A DNA stretch of 64,000 nt from Sipunculus nudus (lineage: Eukaryota > Annelida > Sipuncula > Golfingiida > Sipunculidae), in assembly GCA_026874595.1 (NCBI GenBank), contig CM049315.1:15132164-15196163 (forward strand), read 5' to 3'. A model generated the notes under the pieces. It worked only from the letters and a program-made list of their open reading frames with translations, ran no database searches and was not told the origin of the DNA. Both the position numbers and the translations under genes were made by a program. Position 1 is the stretch's first letter. Every line of letters begins with the position of its first letter. This document shows positions 60,180 to 64,000 of the stretch, piece by piece.

Positions 60180-61305
60180 AAAAGTTCCGATTCCTCATAT
60201 TTGTCAACATAATGTCGTATAATTTACTCTATGCGAGTGAAGGTGCGCGCTCGCGTGTGTGTAATGGTGTGTGTATGTGTCTTTTCACGGAGCGAGTATA
60301 GAATCCGGTCTACTTAACGAGGTAATGGGTGTATACGGACGGACGTAATGATGATTAGGATTCATGTAATGGAGAAGTTAGAGGCAGGTCGATGTCATAT
60401 CATCAGGCATGTCATGGCTTATGCTGATTACTACTTGCATGAGACGGTCCAGTCAGTTTAGACCCATCTTGGAAATGAAGACCGTATTCTGTACTCGGGC
60501 CCTTTTGACTATAAATGGCATTTTGTACCAACTGACCTTGGTGATAAGACATGACCTTGTTGTATGATGACTGGTGTTGTATGTAACGTATACAGATGAC
60601 TGGTGGCACATCCGTAATAACAAAGGTCTGTTTCTAACCACAGACCTATCAGTTACAACTGGACTCAACAAAGTAAATACTTCCTAGTTTGGAACAAACA
60701 TCCCAGAAGCACAGTTTAACATTAAGATAAGACGGGGCACTACTCAGTGAGCGCACACCTCTTCCAAAACAGGCTAAACTCTTCTTTTTTACAGGAAATG
60801 TAGCTGTTCCTTACCGCAGACTGATGTACAAAGCGTACAAAAATGACTCTCTATCAGTAATCTGATTGGAACTGATAAGGTCAGCTTTATATTTAAATGC
60901 CTTGCACAGGATTAGACAGACACACACACAGGCATACAGAAAATGGAAACAAATGGATTGCTGTTGGGAAATAAGGAGGGAAGTGAGAATCTACCGACAG
61001 TCCACATTTACATGAAAAAAATAAACGTGTGGACACAGTTTTAAAGTGTGTCAAAATCCCCTGCGTGTTGGTGGTCCTAACTACTTGTTATGATAAAATT
61101 GAAATGCAGGTATGACAACGCTGAGTATAACTGAACACGATTATATTGCTGTTAAAAACCTTGATTAAGTGTTTTAAATGAGGGCGTTTCATAACCAGAA
61201 ATCATTATGTAAGGTTTGAATTGTCGTGCTAGTCAGTATACACAAGTGAGTTAAATAGAAATTAAACTCATCGAAAGTTATAACATATCTTTTGTGCCAA
61301 ATGAA

Positions 61306-62091
61306 GTGAGGTAATCAGGTCCCATAAATCACTGGCTTATAGACGCTTCTTGCTGTGCTGGCAGGGGTGGGGCTGCTTCCCCATAAAATGCAGTATGCTG
61401 GCTTATTTCAATTCGAACAACGGTATAAAAACTCATCAGTCCAGAGCTGCTTGGTGTTTCGCCTCAGTGGTTAATTAAGAGATAATTACCTGGATCACTT
61501 TGCCTTTTTGTGGGACCACTAAACTCACTGATCAACCATTTATTTAATACAGCAATAAATTGTCCGGCGATATCATAATGACATATGCAATGATCCTCAA
61601 TGTTACCATTTGCCCTTGAAATATTGATTATGGAGAATAAGTATAGCGGCAGGTGTCATCAATAAAACTAATTAACCCTAATTAGCCTCCCAGGGATTCT
61701 CAGGTTTTACAATTGCTGACACCGGTGACGAAGGTGACGAGATAAATATGTGCCCGTGTACAGCGAACTGATAATGTGAGCACTACGGTAACTGATATAG
61801 AACACAGAAAAAAATATTTATCTCGAGATTTATCTCGATAATACCTTGTGTACAAGTAGCCTGTGGATAAAATGTTAATACGTCAAAGTGGCGTTATAAG
61901 AACCTTTCCCAGCCAGGATTACCTTCACTTCTTTAATATGTATATGCAGAGTTAGCCGGTATTACAAAAAAATCTATAAATATGGCAGGTGAATAGTGAC
62001 TTTAAGACCAAAGCAGAGCATTTTGTCGAAATAATTAAACCGTTTATTTATGAATATAAATCATTTATGAATATAGGTTGACTTAAGGTAA
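61306..62091. promoter_or_regulatory. Conserved non-coding block (unit 3)
   Basis: About 98 percent identical to 43112-43894 although it adjoins diverged sequence. It contains a 4-base insertion at the CTCGAGAT palindrome (near 61825) and otherwise mainly single substitutions. Confidence 0.4.
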
Positions 62092-62937
62092 TCTGAGCTA
62101 TAGTTATGGTTATAGTGGATAAAGACTGGGGCTTTAGGTGCTGAAGCACCTCCCCCCCCCCCCAACGTACCTAACAGTAATAATTTTTAGCATATTGACA
62201 GCTGAAAAAAATTTCACAAAAAACGTTTCTATACCAAACTCGTATTTGTTTGTATTTTTTTAAATAATAAGTTACCAACAATGCATGCATGCAAACTTAA
62301 ACATTTCTACTTGAGTGATTTCTTAGCCATGGCTTCGAATCCGCCTTTCAGGTAGAATGTTTCATTTTCTTGAGGCTTTGACATCGTTCTTATGGATATG
62401 AATAATTAAATATTGACTTTTTATTTTGAACATTTCTTCACCTCGCCTTATCTTAGGGGAAATACAAACTTTATTGATTTTAAATTAATTATATTGTATT
62501 ACCGTACAGTTAAACACAGTATTTATGGTCTTTGTTTTTATAATTACAATAGTAAGCACTCTTAACGTATACTGCCCCTTAAACGTTGCTTCGCTTTATA
62601 TGTCAATTCAGCATCGAACGGTTCATACAAATGTGAATTTTTATATCGAGATCTCGAGATATTGATATGGCCTACTCCTGTTATGGACTACCGCAATGCC
62701 ATATGTGAAGTACCTATTTATTATATTTCGAGTTGACCGACGTATGTTTACGGACTGTGTGCTGTGTAAGCTATGTAAATTTAAAACACCGATGCATTGA
62801 TTATTGGTATCGAATTGTCCTGTGTCATATTCAGGTAGGCCAAGTAAGTAAGAAATGCAATCTTTTCCACAGGTTTTTGTTTTATCCACCTCCATATCAA
62901 CAGGTGTATGCCGCATCATGATTAATAATATAGACGC
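62092..62937. other. Right flank of the array
   Basis: Unique DNA with a poly-C run (62152-62164) and no supported gene. Confidence 0.5.
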
Positions 62938-63027
62938 ACCCACCCACCCACACACACATGTACATATTGTGAAGACTGTGTACACACAAACACACATCAT
63001 CTTACACACCCACCCACACAAACACAC

Positions 63028-63110
<83 letters not shown>
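62938..63110. repeat. CA/CCCA-rich then (AT)n compound microsatellite
   Basis: CACCCACCCACACACACA-type stretches (62938-63030) lead into 80 bp of AT repeat. Confidence 0.9.
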
Positions 63111-63114
<4 letters not shown>

Positions 63115-63275
63115 AACAAATTTTGTCATGGAGATAAGAAAATACAGATTCAGAACATCAGGCAGCGTGAAATGTCTAGGGGAATAAATAAAGAAGTCAA
63201 TGTTTTTTTTTTGTTAACAAATAATTATAATTTATCCTTAAATCAACCCTAACATTACAACACACTAAATCTTTG
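63115..63275 (-). mobile_element. LTR-like repeat, 3' part, inverted
   Basis: Reverse complement of about 9828-9985: AGGCAGCGTGAAATGTCTAGGGG, TAAAGAAGTCAATG, TTGTTAACAAATAATTATAATTTAT and ACCCTAACATTACAA match in order. Confidence 0.7.
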
Positions 63276-63897
63276 GATTTTTCGAGAAATGGAAAGTTCT
63301 TGGCTTGGGGTGAGAAGTTATAAACAGTGGGCTGTGTTTTAGAGCTGGGAGAGAGAGGAGAGAAATATTCCAGCGGACACAGAAGCCTGTTAGTCAGTTG
63401 TGGACCTTTTCCTGTAATTGCGGGAGTTATAGATTTTCTTCTAAATTTGTGACGGATCTTATATAGTCTTCAGTTTACTTTCGGAAATATAACAAGAACT
63501 TTACTTTGGGATTAAAATGGATTGATTTTTCGAAAGAACTGGACTGTTATTCTCTGAAGATTTATGTGAACTGTTCATCTGGGTTGTACATTATAAAGGA
63601 CTTGTTATTGCTGTGACAGTGGTAGTATCCAGGTACTGTACACTTTATTCATATACTTGTATTAAATTTGCTGTTGTAATGTTGTTATACAGTGAAATTG
63701 TATTGCTTTAGTGTATTGTAATGTTATGATTGTTTTAAGAATAAATTATAATTATTAACAATAAACCATTGACTTCTTTATTCATTACCCTAGACATTTC
63801 ACGCCGCCGAGTGTTACAGAATCTGTTTTTTTTTTAATCTTCATTACAAAATTTATGTTCGTCACGACTACGTGATCGGTTGTTATTAGGTTCCGTA
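63276..63897 (+). mobile_element. LTR-like repeat (copy 2)
   Basis: Colinear with 9405-10024 from TTCGAGAAATGGAAA to GGTTCCGTAACA, including AATATTCCAGCGGACA, TATAGATTTTCTTC, ACAGTGGTAGTATCCAGG and AAGAATAAATTATAATTA with its AATAAA signal. Confidence 0.75.
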
Positions 63898-64000
63898 ACA
63901 CCAGCAATACATAATACTCACGCGCCCAAAGAACAGACTAGAGAAAAGAACGCTGTGTTTCTACATGTCAGGGTTCCCACGTGGGCCGGGCCAGTTCGCT
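63898..64000 (-). mobile_element. LTR-like repeat, 5' part, inverted, running off the window
   Basis: Reverse complement of about 9310-9400 (GGCCGGGCC, GAACCCTG, TGTAGA.ACACAG.GTTCTT, TTCTTTG.GCG). With 63115-63275 it forms one minus-strand copy split by the plus-strand copy. Confidence 0.6.

Larger units (their letters stand above)
57333..62091. repeat. 9-kb tandem array, unit 3, truncated (4759 bp)
   Basis: Matches unit 1 from 39247 to 43894, then stops at 62091 (GACTTAAGGTAA). Identity is near perfect to about 60640, falls to about 87 percent with large indels until about 61300, then rises to about 98 percent. Confidence 0.95.

Noticed and set aside
62641..63027. 128-codon minus-strand open frame
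   Set aside because: The N-terminal part is CA/GT microsatellite translated as Cys/Val-rich sequence; no motif or splice support.

Overview
This is a eukaryotic, almost certainly animal, window: AT-rich, mostly non-coding, intron and splice-site bearing, with long (AT)n microsatellites, tRNA-derived SINEs, LINE debris, MITE-like and foldback-like elements, and large tandem repeats. There are no operons, bacterial genes, CRISPR arrays, rRNA or bona fide tRNA genes. The SINE style (including a tail rich in GGTTTCTCCGGTTTCCTCC-like sequence) and the repeat load suggest a marine invertebrate, most likely a mollusc; that is an inference, and no single gene proves it.

Layout. (1) 1-13.1 kb: two diverged copies of a roughly 3.7 kb block (about 436-4180 and 7921-11630) flank a minus-strand 48-bp coding minisatellite (5967-7320) whose 16-residue unit is packed with N-x-S/T sites but is broken by three stops and one frameshift. 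Upstream on the same strand lies an intact exon for a secreted, N-glycosylation-rich protein (13082-12308) ending in a GTAAGTG splice donor. (2) 13.87-18.79 kb: a 4.9 kb minisatellite with a 26-bp unit carrying the palindrome TAGGCCTA, with 130-bp and 212-bp higher-order repeats near its right end. (3) 18.8-39.2 kb: mostly unique intergenic or intronic DNA with SINEs, a MITE, a 1.7 kb foldback-like element with tandem-repeat termini (25719-27410), dispersed repeats, and a probable minus-strand last exon with a membrane segment (33249-32890). (4) 39.25-62.09 kb: the most striking part, a tandem array of two complete units (8894 and 9192 bp) and a truncated third. Each complete unit holds a minus-strand first exon with a signal peptide and an acidic Ser-Gly motif (45422-45281 and 54624-54483), a dead LINE fragment, a 28-bp perfect inverted repeat, a CCAAT/GC-box-rich promoter-like segment and a block conserved above its surroundings. 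(5) 62.1-64 kb: unique DNA, simple repeats, and a nested, partly inverted pair of LTR-like repeats related to the one at 9.4-10.0 kb.

How the genes may work together. The clearest coding signals are exons of secreted or membrane-anchored proteins, all on the minus strand. A plausible but unproven model is one gene with duplicated first exons (units 1 and 2) and its last exon at 33 kb, and a second gene comprising the 13.1-12.3 kb exon and perhaps the decayed repeat exon at 7.3-6.0 kb. RNA evidence is needed to join any of these exons.
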